Made by a program: the position numbers and the translations under genes. Positions 1 through 7,292 of a DNA stretch of 14,903 bases are shown in pieces; position 1 is the stretch's first letter, and every line of letters starts with the position of its first letter. This stretch comes from Methylococcaceae bacterium (GTDB taxonomy: Bacteria > Pseudomonadota > Gammaproteobacteria > Methylococcales > Methylomonadaceae): NCBI GenBank assembly GCA_947505055.1, contig CANNLO010000082.1, positions 1 to 14,903 of the forward strand, read 5' to 3'. A model generated the notes under the pieces. The model was not told the DNA's origin and did not search any database. It was given only the letters and a program-made list of their open reading frames with translations.

Positions 1-512
1 AGCTGATTTCTAATACTGCAATGAAGTTTGTAGATGGAAAGGGGTCATTAAGAATTATCTCAGCTCTGGGAATTAATCCCATTGAAATAAAACAAGCGGG
101 TAAAGATGACTCAATAAATATCTATGAGTGGCGTAATAATAAAAAAATTCGTGATGTATCAATAAATTCAGGTCCCATTTCATGGGAAGAGCATCAAAGA
201 TGGTTTGATGCAGTTTTGACAGATAAAAATCGTGAGTTGATTATTGGTACGACTGAAAATAAACCGGTTGGTGTTGTACGTTTTGACATAGAAAATGATG
301 TGGCCGAAGTCTCAATTTACCTAGTCCCAGAGGCTGGACATACAGGCCAAGGTCGTAATCTGTTATTGAGTGCAGAGCGATGGTTGAATGTTAACCGGCC
401 CGAAATTAAACGCATACATGCGAGTGTGTTAGCCGAGAATGATGCATCTAAAAATCTTTTCCTTGCCTCGAGTTATCATGTTAATAAGATTTGTTATCAA
501 AAAGACCTTTGA
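1..512 (+). CDS. pseH: PseG-PseH fusion, C-terminal part (pseudaminic acid pathway hydrolase + N-acetyltransferase)
   Basis: This reading frame is open to the left edge, so the gene is cut by the window; the first ATG at 21 is probably internal. Residues before and just after that ATG (pattern LISNTAMKFVDGKGSLRI) look like the end of PseG, the UDP-sugar hydrolase of pseudaminic acid synthesis, whose C-terminus typically carries a VDGxGxxRI-type motif. The remaining ~140 residues form a GNAT acetyltransferase domain: an EWRNNKKIRDVS segment, then EEHQRWF, then PVGVVRFDI and the AEVSIYLVP strand, then GHTGQGRNLL as the acetyl-CoA loop, and a C-terminal NDASKNLF helix. This order is typical of PseH, which N-acetylates the 4-amino group of the UDP-altrosamine intermediate. 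The gene ends 8 bases before pseI, which supports the assignment. The PseG part is inferred from only about 20 residues. Confidence 0.85.
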   Translation, partial: LISNTAMKFVDGKGSLRIISALGINPIEIKQAGKDDSINIYEWRNNKKIRDVSINSGPISWEEHQRWFDAVLTDKNRELIIGTTENKPVGVVRFDIENDVAEVSIYLVPEAGHTGQGRNLLLSAERWLNVNRPEIKRIHASVLAENDASKNLFLASSYHVNKICYQKDL

Positions 513-520
513 GATAAAAA

Positions 521-1564
521 ATGATTACCATTAATAATAAAAAAATTGGCCTCGGCCAACCGCCATTCATCATTGCTGAAATGTCCGGAAACCATAACCA
601 GTCCTTGGAGCGCGCATTGGAAATTGTTGACGCTGCGGCTAAGACAGGCGCGCATGCGCTGAAGATTCAAACCTACACCCCAGATACAATGACATTAGAT
701 TTGGATGAGCGTGAGTTTCATATTAGCGACCCAAAAAGCCTGTGGGCTGGTAACTCGTTATATAAACTTTACGGTGAAGCATATACACCGTGGGAATGGC
801 ATAAACCGATTTTTGATAGGGCTAGTGAGCTTGGCCTTATCGCTTTCAGTACTCCTTTTGACGATACTGCGGTCGACTTTCTAGAAGGTTTGGATGTGCC
901 ATGTTACAAAATTGCCTCTTTTGAAAATACTGATTTACCATTGATTCGCCGTGTAGCAGCCACTGGCAAACCTTTGATTATTTCTACCGGCATGGCAAGT
1001 GTCGCCGAACTGGATGATACTGTAAAAGCCGCCCGCGATGCTGGGTGTAAAGACCTGATTTTGCTTAAATGCACCAGCACCTACCCAGCCACCGCCAATA
1101 ACACCAATATTCTAACCATCCCGCACATGCGTGAATTGTTTGGCTGCGAAGTCGGCCTGTCCGACCACACAATGGGTGTGGGCGTGTCAGTTGCTAGCGT
1201 GGCGCTAGGTGCGACTGTTATCGAAAAACACTTTACTCTCAATCGTGCCGATGGCGGGGTGGATAGCTCTTTTTCAATGGAGCCAGCAGAAATGGCGCAA
1301 TTAGTGGTTGAATCAGAGCGCGCTTGGCAGGCGTTGGGTAAGGTGAGTTATGGCGCAACGGAAGCAGAAAAGAAATCCATTCAGTTCCGACGCTCTCTTT
1401 ATATTGTGAAAGACCTCAAGGCGGGAGATATCCTCACCAAGGAGAATGTACGTGCAATTAGACCAGGTCTAGGTTTACCGACTAAATATCTGGAGCAGGT
1501 GCTAGGCAAAATCGTAAAGCAGGATGTGAGGCGTGGTACGGGGCTGGAATGGAAGATGTTGTAG
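521..1564 (+). CDS. pseI: Pseudaminic acid synthase
   Basis: A complete 347-residue NeuB-family enzyme that condenses phosphoenolpyruvate with 2,4-diacetamido-2,4,6-trideoxy-L-altrose to give pseudaminic acid in the cytoplasm. The N-terminal TIM-barrel domain shows IIAEMSGNHNQSL (residues 17-29) and KIQTYTPDTMTLD (48-60), the KIQTYTPDTMT form being the PseI rather than the NeuB style. The metal-binding histidines expected for the family are present in GLSDHT (H216) and EKHFTL (H237). Residues about 290-347 form the C-terminal antifreeze-like SAF domain (RRSLYIVKDLKAGD, then IRPGLGLP). The length is normal. The start ATG lies 8 bases after the upstream stop, with a short GAG-type ribosome site over that stop. 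It is translated directly after pseH, as in many pse operons. Confidence 0.95.
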   Translation: MITINNKKIGLGQPPFIIAEMSGNHNQSLERALEIVDAAAKTGAHALKIQTYTPDTMTLDLDEREFHISDPKSLWAGNSLYKLYGEAYTPWEWHKPIFDRASELGLIAFSTPFDDTAVDFLEGLDVPCYKIASFENTDLPLIRRVAATGKPLIISTGMASVAELDDTVKAARDAGCKDLILLKCTSTYPATANNTNILTIPHMRELFGCEVGLSDHTMGVGVSVASVALGATVIEKHFTLNRADGGVDSSFSMEPAEMAQLVVESERAWQALGKVSYGATEAEKKSIQFRRSLYIVKDLKAGDILTKENVRAIRPGLGLPTKYLEQVLGKIVKQDVRRGTGLEWKML

Positions 1565-1688
1565 TGGCTGAGAACCGAGTGAGCTTTGTGGCAGAAAAAG
1601 TTTTATGAATGCACCTAAGAGTTTGTTTCAAGGTAATTGTTTTGATATAGGTTCTGCAAAATCATTAGTTAAAGAGGTATCCTAAGAA
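1565..1688 (+). other. Intergenic gap with chained tiny ORFs
   Basis: No recognisable gene fills this gap. A GTG at 1564 overlaps the pseI TAG stop and opens a 14-codon frame ending at 1608. Its TGA overlaps an ATG at 1605, which opens a 26-codon frame ending in TAA at 1685. That second frame is in phase with the next gene and separated from it by only the stop and one GAA codon. Neither short peptide resembles a family I know, and neither has a strong ribosome site. They could be remnants of a lost gene, a translational bridge, or chance. A weak promoter-like pair (TTGTTT at 1624-1629, 17-base spacer, TATAGG at 1647-1652) is present but poor. Confidence 0.4.
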
Positions 1689-2372
1689 ATGATCATTGGC
1701 AACGGACTGCTCGCAAAATCATTTGCACCGTATTTTCAGGTTGATTCAAGCGTCATTGTATTTGCTTCAGGCGTTTCAAATTCGCGTGAAATTAATAACG
1801 CAGCATTTCTCCGTGAAGTATCAATGCTGTTAGATGCCATGTCGTTGCGTAAAAAGTTACTGTATTTCAGTACATGCAGCATAGAAGATCCTGAGTTGCA
1901 AAACACACCTTACGTACAGCATAAGAAAAATATGGAAGCGATGGTCAGCGCAGTTTCTGGGAACTGCATTTTTCGTCTACCACAGGTTGTGGGTAAAACG
2001 AGTAATCCGCACACTCTGACCAATTATCTGCACCATCAAATTATATTGGGAACGAACTTTCAAATCTGGGAGCACGCCAAACGTAACTTAATTGATGTTG
2101 ATGACGTAGCCTCAATTGTGAATTATTTAGTGTGCTCTGCTTTGAAATCTGAAGTGCCTATCAATATTGCTTCACCTTTTTCCGTTTCGATTCCTCTGCT
2201 AGTCAAAACATTTGAATTTGTTTTGGGTGCAAAAGCAAGTTTCACAATGATTGAAGCAGGTGGAAGTTATGAGATTCAATCTGAATTAACGCAACAAGCT
2301 GCCACTGAATTAGGCATTTCTTTTGATGATGGCTATATTGAAAGACTGATTAGGAAATACTATGGGAATTAA
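1689..2372 (+). CDS. NAD(P)-dependent sugar epimerase/dehydratase-like protein (short SDR)
   Basis: A 227-residue protein of the extended SDR (NAD-dependent epimerase/dehydratase) type, shorter than the usual 300-340 residues. The nucleotide loop is at the extreme N-terminus and reduced (IIGNGLLAKSF, residues 2-12) rather than GxxGxxG. The catalytic elements are intact: the serine region YFSTCS (59-64) and the YxxxK motif YVQHK (Y75, K79). Later family signatures are FRLPQVVGK (95-103) and RNLIDVDDVA (132-141). An AAAGAGG ribosome site lies about 10 bases before the ATG. The last 11 bases overlap the following GtrB-like gene, which suggests coupled translation. It probably acts on a nucleotide sugar or a lipid-linked sugar handled by GtrB. 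The exact substrate and reaction cannot be read from the sequence. Confidence 0.75.
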   Translation: MIIGNGLLAKSFAPYFQVDSSVIVFASGVSNSREINNAAFLREVSMLLDAMSLRKKLLYFSTCSIEDPELQNTPYVQHKKNMEAMVSAVSGNCIFRLPQVVGKTSNPHTLTNYLHHQIILGTNFQIWEHAKRNLIDVDDVASIVNYLVCSALKSEVPINIASPFSVSIPLLVKTFEFVLGAKASFTMIEAGGSYEIQSELTQQAATELGISFDDGYIERLIRKYYGN

Positions 2373-3348
2373 ATTTCAATATAAATTATCAATCGTAATT
2401 CCTGTTTATGGCAGTGAATTAGTCTTGACCGAACTAGTTGCACAAATTGCCGATGTGCTGAATCAGCAAAAAGCATTGCAGCATAATTATGAAATTATTT
2501 TTGTCTGTGATTTATCGCCAGATAATAGCTGGCAAGTGATTCAGAGCTTGGTCGGTCAATTTTCTTATGTTCATGGCATCCTGCTACGCATCAATGCGGG
2601 GCAGCACAATGCTTTAATGGCGGGTTTTGCTCAAGCAAAGGGCGAAATCATCGTCACCATGGATGATGATCTTCAGCATTCCCCTGCTGACATCCCCAAG
2701 TTACTCAAAGAAATTGAAGCCGGTCATGATGTGGCATTCGCTCGCTTCAAAAATAGAAATCATGCCCCTTGGAAAGTTGCTGGCAGCCGGATAAATAATT
2801 GGGTAGCCAGTTATTTGTTGCAAAAGCCTACTGATTTATATCTTTCACCATTTCGTGCCATGAAAGCGGCAATACGCGATGAGTTGCTTTTATATCGAGG
2901 CCCTTACGTGTATGTGGATGGCTTGATTTTAACCGTGACGCGCAACATTGCTTCAGTTGATGTTGATCACCACGACCGCTACGCAGGGGAAAGCAGGTAT
3001 GGATTTCTAAAATCAATTTCTCTTTGGTCAAAAATGGCAACAAGTTTCTCTATCGTCCCACTTCGGCTTACTTCTTTGTTGGGTTTGATTTTTTCGGGGT
3101 TAGGCTTTTTTCTGGCAGTTCTTCTCGTGATTCAAAAGTTCACCTACAACATGATGCCTATTGGGTGGACATCGCTAATCGTTACTATTTTGATGGTTGG
3201 TGGTGTGCAGCTCTTAGCGCTTGGCATGTTGGGTGAATATCTGGGGCGCGTTTTATTAACCTTAAATTCGCGCCCACAATATGTCATTGCAGAACAAATT
3301 GGATTCAACGCTGATAATCAAGTTGAAAAAAGCGAGTTACGCATATGA
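2362..3348 (+). CDS. gtrB: GtrB/ArnC-like polyprenyl-phosphate glycosyltransferase (GT2, membrane)
   Basis: This 328-residue protein has a cytoplasmic GT2 domain followed by two membrane helices, the layout of GtrB, ArnC and dolichol-phosphate mannosyltransferases. The GT-A fold begins at LSIVIPVYGSE (9-19). The DLSPDNSW loop is at 50-57, and the acidic metal site TMDDDLQHSPADIP is at 99-112 (DDD 101-103). The helices span about 236-257 and 269-291, followed by the conserved GEYLGRV (291-297). Members of this group move a sugar from a nucleotide donor to undecaprenyl phosphate on the inner face of the cytoplasmic membrane. It overlaps the SDR upstream (11 bases) and the GtrA-like gene downstream (ATGA at 3345), so the three are probably co-translated. 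The sugar is unknown, and gtrB is used in the broad sense only. Confidence 0.85.
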   Translation: MGIKFQYKLSIVIPVYGSELVLTELVAQIADVLNQQKALQHNYEIIFVCDLSPDNSWQVIQSLVGQFSYVHGILLRINAGQHNALMAGFAQAKGEIIVTMDDDLQHSPADIPKLLKEIEAGHDVAFARFKNRNHAPWKVAGSRINNWVASYLLQKPTDLYLSPFRAMKAAIRDELLLYRGPYVYVDGLILTVTRNIASVDVDHHDRYAGESRYGFLKSISLWSKMATSFSIVPLRLTSLLGLIFSGLGFFLAVLLVIQKFTYNMMPIGWTSLIVTILMVGGVQLLALGMLGEYLGRVLLTLNSRPQYVIAEQIGFNADNQVEKSELRI

Positions 3349-3713
3349 AGCAATTTATTTTATATTGCTTCTGCGGGGTTATCGGCGTAAGCACGGATTA
3401 TGCAATTTTCTACAGCGTGCTTACTTTTGGCGTGTGGTATCAAGGTGCAAATCTGCTTGGGTATTTAGCGGGCACTTTAGTGAGTTTTTTTTTAAATCGA
3501 AAAATAACCTTTGGAGTTCAAGACAAAGTTGCACAACGCTTAACGATATTTTTAGGGGTGGCGGCGATTGGCTTTTCAGCATCGGCAATCCTGCTTTGGT
3601 TAATGGTCGATGTCGCATTAATTGATCCCAAAATTGCTAAATTATTAACCTTGCCTGTCGTGGTGGTCCTGCAATTTTCATTAAATCGGCGAGTCACATT
3701 TAATCAAAAATAA
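3345..3713 (+). CDS. gtrA: GtrA-like membrane protein, putative lipid-linked sugar flippase
   Basis: A 122-residue hydrophobic protein of the GtrA family, at its usual size with about four membrane helices (roughly 3-24, 33-50, 66-90 and 95-115). Family marks are the N-terminal FCGVIGVSTDYAIF, the loop SFFLNRKITF after helix 2, and the terminal FSLNRRVTF, which repeats the NRxxTF pattern. GtrA proteins are thought to move undecaprenyl-phosphate-linked sugar across the membrane. The ATG overlaps the gtrB stop as ATGA, the classical gtrA-gtrB partnership in reversed order. The gene contains a run of nine T (3485-3493), which might be prone to slippage. Confidence 0.85.
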   Translation: MKQFILYCFCGVIGVSTDYAIFYSVLTFGVWYQGANLLGYLAGTLVSFFLNRKITFGVQDKVAQRLTIFLGVAAIGFSASAILLWLMVDVALIDPKIAKLLTLPVVVVLQFSLNRRVTFNQK

Positions 3714-3746
3714 ATACACTTAACGTATTGATTTAAAAGGAAATTC

Positions 3747-5066
3747 ATGAATAATGAGTATGACGTAGTGATAGTTGGTGCAGGCTTTACTGGCTTGACA
3801 GCAGCGTATGTGCTCGCCAAACAAGGACGCAGCGTTAGAGTCATTGAAGCCGACTATGCGGTTGGCGGTTTAGCCGGTACATTTCAGTTTGCCGACGGTG
3901 TGAAGTTGGAAAAATTTTATCACCATTGGTTTAATAATGACGTTTATGTCCCTGAGTTGGTGAAAGAGTTGGGTATGGAAGGTGATGTTATTACCTTACC
4001 AACCCGCACTGGCATGTACTTCAACGGGCAAATGTGGAAATTATCCACACCAATGGATTTACTTCGCTTCACTGCTCTTTCTTTGGTTGATCGCATTCGG
4101 CTTGGCCTGTTGGTATTTCAAGTGCGCCGCGTGAAGGATTGGAAAACGATTGAACACCTCAGCATCCGTGAGTATTTAGAGGCGCTTTGTGGAAAAAATG
4201 TGTATCGCGTTGTGTGGGAACCGTTGATTACATCGAAGTTTTCTGTTTTTGCTGAAGCCGTCAATGCGGTCTGGATGTGGAAAAAATTGGTATTGCGTGG
4301 CAGTACACGAAACGATAAAGGCGGTGAAGAGCTTGCGTATTTTAAAGGAGGCTTCGGTCGCCTTGCTGAGGCCATGGTTAGCGCAATTGAAAAGGCAGGC
4401 GGCAAGGTCAGTGTAGGCGAAAGTGTACAGGGCGTGCAGGTAGAAGGTAAGCGCATCACTGGGCTTCAAACAAACGTTGAAACAGTGCTGGGAAAACAGT
4501 TTTTATTTACACCAGCCTTCCCAATCATAGCCAATATCTTTGAGGGTGTAGCTCCCCCTGATTGGTTAGCGAGTCTGAGAAAAGTGCGTTATCTGGGGAA
4601 TATGTGTTTAGTGCTTAGATTAAACCAAAGTCTATCAGAAACGTATTGGTTGAATGTAAACGATCCGGGATTTCCCTTTGTGGGCGTAATCGAACACACC
4701 AATTTCGATACGCCGGATAACTACAAGGGCTCACACATCGCTTTTCTATCACGCTATCTCGCGGTGGAAGATCCGGTATGGTCTTATACCGATGAGCAAT
4801 ACGTTGATTTTGCCCTAACCAGCTTAAAGCGCATGTTTCCTAAAATGGAGCGCTCTTGGCTGATTGAGCATCGTATTTGGCGTGCTGAATATGCACAACC
4901 GATCACGGAAAGAAACTATTCGCAATATGTCCCTAGCAGAGAAACGCCTTTTGAGAATGCGTATATTTCGACCATGGCACAGATTTATCCAGAAGACCGA
5001 GGGACAAATTACGCGATACGTGAAGGTAGGTTAGTTTCAGATATACTTGCAGTTAAGCTACGCTGA
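3747..5066 (+). CDS. FAD-dependent oxidoreductase (amine-oxidase/UGM-like)
   Basis: A 439-residue soluble flavoprotein. The N-terminal Rossmann motif VVIVGAGFTGLTAAY (7-21) is followed by an acidic residue at E34 and the second FAD contact GGLAGTF (40-46). Near the C-terminus MAQIYPEDRGTNYA (410-423) fits the closing FAD-binding motif of the amine oxidase/phytoene desaturase/UDP-galactopyranose mutase superfamily. Between them is KLEKFYHHWF (53-62), which resembles the substrate-side segment of mutase-like members. An AAAAGGA ribosome site precedes the ATG. It follows gtrA by 33 bases and precedes a polytopic putative glycosyltransferase by 22 bases. Proteins of this type recur beside gtrA/gtrB genes, but their reaction is not settled as far as I know. 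Redox change or ring isomerisation of the lipid-linked sugar is an inference. Confidence 0.75.
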   Translation: MNNEYDVVIVGAGFTGLTAAYVLAKQGRSVRVIEADYAVGGLAGTFQFADGVKLEKFYHHWFNNDVYVPELVKELGMEGDVITLPTRTGMYFNGQMWKLSTPMDLLRFTALSLVDRIRLGLLVFQVRRVKDWKTIEHLSIREYLEALCGKNVYRVVWEPLITSKFSVFAEAVNAVWMWKKLVLRGSTRNDKGGEELAYFKGGFGRLAEAMVSAIEKAGGKVSVGESVQGVQVEGKRITGLQTNVETVLGKQFLFTPAFPIIANIFEGVAPPDWLASLRKVRYLGNMCLVLRLNQSLSETYWLNVNDPGFPFVGVIEHTNFDTPDNYKGSHIAFLSRYLAVEDPVWSYTDEQYVDFALTSLKRMFPKMERSWLIEHRIWRAEYAQPITERNYSQYVPSRETPFENAYISTMAQIYPEDRGTNYAIREGRLVSDILAVKLR

Positions 5067-5088
5067 ATAATCACTTAAAGTTAGCACC

Positions 5089-7128
5089 ATGCCATCATCC
5101 AAAATTGAATTTCAATCACACGAGGAATATGACTTTAAATGGTCAGTGATAGCCTTTTGGGGGACGCTCGTTTCTGTATTTCTTGCATTTGATTTTATTA
5201 CATTTCGCCTTGGTTTGTATACACCGCTTTCAACAGTGGTTTCTGCGATAGTGGTTTTAGCCGCAGCATTTTTCACACCAATGCTCTTGCCAAATATAGT
5301 TATTCTTAGAAATATGGAAATACGAATGCTGACTTATCCATTGATAAGTTTGCTTGTTTTTTCATCTGTGTTGTTGTCTTTTGTCGTTGGTAACCATCTA
5401 ATTCTCCTGTACTTTTTTTTAGCGCTTTCTGGAATGGTAAAGGCGTTTCGGTTTTTAAAATTTCTTGGCGCAAGGGAGTTAGTGTATTTATTAGTTCTGG
5501 CTATTTTTGTCTCGTTGTATTTATTCATTATTGTAAATAATCAAGGTTACGCTGGTGTATACGCGCCAGAGCTTGCAATGCTTGGGATGGTTCATCACGA
5601 TGTGTCATTCCATACTGCAATAGCCCATTTGATTCAAAATTTTGGTATCCCGTCCCTTGGATATAATGGTATGCCGCCAATTCACTATCATTTTGGGTCT
5701 CATTATTGGTTGGCGGCCTTTGGTGTTCTCGCTGGTAATGATCCTATTTGGAGCTATGCTGTTGTTGTAGTAATTTTGGTAGGCCCCACTTTGTTGCTTT
5801 CTTTTTTCCTATCTAGCATCGCTATAAAAAAGAGTCAACGCTCTGTTGTGTCAATAGTTTTTTTAGGGTCACTGCTTTTATTTATCAGTGACTCTATCGG
5901 TTGGTCTGATTATTACATTTCAGAATCTTATACATTTGGGCTGATTGGCATGTTACTGCTGCTGCCATTATTGGCAAATTTTGCAACGACACACATTGTT
6001 ACAAAATTTGAATATGCTAAATTATTTCTACTTCTCATATCAATTCCAATGCTCATGGCATTAAAAGTTTCGGTTGGGTTGTTATGGGGAGTGGGCATCT
6101 GCTGGATTGCTGTGCGTAGATACGGTGTAAATATTGTTACGTTACTTATAGTAACAGTTACACTATTTTTTGCCAGTTATGGGATTATTAAATTTTCACC
6201 GAGCACAGGTGATTACGTAAACAAAACTGAATCAGTTATTTATCCTTTATATTTATTTATAAAATATCCTGTGCCAGCTTTAGCATGTTTAGTGTTCCCT
6301 TTGATTCTAGTGTATTTAACTTTAAGAAAAAAGCGGGTTTCATTCCAAAAGACATTTCAGCTTAGGGATAACCTTCTTGTGGAAGTGGTAGTTGTGATGA
6401 CTTTGGTGGGGGCGGTACCTGGATTAACTGGTGTGCCCCAAGATAGCGCTACTTGGTATTTTCTCAATGTCGGGCAATGGGTTGCTCTGCCGTTGTTACT
6501 GGGCAGTGCGATGCCATTGGATTTTTTACGTAACCACTTGATAAATAATAGGTTTTTTATTTTTTTATTGGTAATATTGTCGTGTTTGTCTTTTGCCAAA
6601 TTGCTATATCCAAGATTTTTAGGACAGGCTAAAAATATTGTTTCCCTTTCCTCAAGGCAAGGAGGTGACTATTTAATTGGAACAGATGCAAGGCAATACA
6701 TAAAACAAAGCATTTTGACGGAACATGTTATTTTTGGCGAGGAAGTTTCGAAAGCACTTGCATTAAGTATTGGAGCAAGGTTGATTTCTGTGGTTAGGGC
6801 TGCGTCACCCTACCCGCAATTTAGTTTTGCAGTATTTATTCCCCCAGAAAATATCGCGTTTTGGAATTTTCAGCCACTGTGCAATGGTAAACATAATGTA
6901 CAAGTTTCCTTAACGGGGCAGCCTTCATTTTTGGGTGCTCCCCCAGCCTCGTACAACTGTCAACCGGATGTATATCAGACAAATACACAGAGTCGAATTG
7001 ACTCGCATACCTTAACTGATGTGGCTATATGTGAAGAAGCCAAAAAAATTAACGTTGATAATGTCTTGAAAATTTTAAGCCTTTATAATTATTCGAGTAA
7101 TTACATTATTAAATGTGCATCAAATTAA
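5089..7128 (+). CDS. Large polytopic membrane protein, putative GT-C glycosyltransferase
   Basis: I do not recognise a named family for this 679-residue protein. It has many hydrophobic segments from about residue 18 to 515. A hydrophilic C-terminal part of about 150 residues follows. A conserved-looking loop after the helix ending near 150 carries GMVHHDVSFHTA (166-177) and then PPIHYHFGSHYW (196-207), a charged/His-rich first large loop like that of GT-C glycosyltransferases, which use lipid-phosphate sugars in the periplasm. Its place directly after gtrB, gtrA and the FAD enzyme fits that role, since such modules need a periplasmic transferase. Base composition drops in GC compared with the flavoprotein gene. 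There is no clear ribosome site before ATG 5089. It contains an eight-T run at 5413-5420. A polymerase or an unrelated membrane enzyme is possible. Confidence 0.6.
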   Translation: MPSSKIEFQSHEEYDFKWSVIAFWGTLVSVFLAFDFITFRLGLYTPLSTVVSAIVVLAAAFFTPMLLPNIVILRNMEIRMLTYPLISLLVFSSVLLSFVVGNHLILLYFFLALSGMVKAFRFLKFLGARELVYLLVLAIFVSLYLFIIVNNQGYAGVYAPELAMLGMVHHDVSFHTAIAHLIQNFGIPSLGYNGMPPIHYHFGSHYWLAAFGVLAGNDPIWSYAVVVVILVGPTLLLSFFLSSIAIKKSQRSVVSIVFLGSLLLFISDSIGWSDYYISESYTFGLIGMLLLLPLLANFATTHIVTKFEYAKLFLLLISIPMLMALKVSVGLLWGVGICWIAVRRYGVNIVTLLIVTVTLFFASYGIIKFSPSTGDYVNKTESVIYPLYLFIKYPVPALACLVFPLILVYLTLRKKRVSFQKTFQLRDNLLVEVVVVMTLVGAVPGLTGVPQDSATWYFLNVGQWVALPLLLGSAMPLDFLRNHLINNRFFIFLLVILSCLSFAKLLYPRFLGQAKNIVSLSSRQGGDYLIGTDARQYIKQSILTEHVIFGEEVSKALALSIGARLISVVRAASPYPQFSFAVFIPPENIAFWNFQPLCNGKHNVQVSLTGQPSFLGAPPASYNCQPDVYQTNTQSRIDSHTLTDVAICEEAKKINVDNVLKILSLYNYSSNYIIKCASN

Positions 7129-7149
7129 TAGGTTAAACCCAGATAATCC

Positions 7150-7275
7150 ATGCATAGACGCCCACTTTTGCCAAGATTTCATTTAATGATTTTGAAACTA
7201 GGTATGGTATTGAATAAAATTGTGAAACAACGTATTAGTATTGGAACTGCTTTATCTTGGGATATATTTAGTTGA
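7150..7275 (+). other. Short ORF in the gap before wzx (41 codons)
   Basis: An ATG at 7150 opens a 41-codon frame ending in TGA at 7273-7275. That stop overlaps a possible TTG start of wzx (TTGA at 7272). The basic, partly hydrophobic peptide (start MHRRPLLPRF) matches nothing I know. No ribosome site is evident, and the proposed promoter lies inside it, so it is more likely chance or a remnant than a gene. Confidence 0.2.
7192..7220 (+). promoter_or_regulatory. Putative sigma70 promoter upstream of wzx
   Basis: TTGAAA (7192-7197) matches the -35 consensus at five of six positions. After exactly 17 bases, TAAAAT (7215-7220) matches the -10 consensus at five of six. Transcription would begin near 7227, about 45-65 bases before wzx. 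It sits in the 143-base gap between the putative GT-C gene and wzx, one of the few spaces in the locus large enough for a promoter. The call rests on sequence match only. Confidence 0.5.
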
Positions 7276-7292
7276 GCTCATTTGGTACAACT

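Noticed and set aside
3281..3625. 114-codon + strand frame overlapping gtrB and gtrA
   Set aside because: It runs out of frame through the GtrA gene, whose motifs and size are convincing.
3714..3746. Possible small hairpin (AATAC and GTATT) between gtrA and the FAD gene
   Set aside because: The stem is only five AT-rich pairs and no T-run follows, so it is not a credible terminator.
4118..4469. Two long minus-strand open frames (113 and 97 codons) opposite the FAD oxidoreductase gene
   Set aside because: They lie wholly within a well-supported + strand gene with clear FAD motifs, show no recognisable domain, and are best explained as shadows of its codon use.
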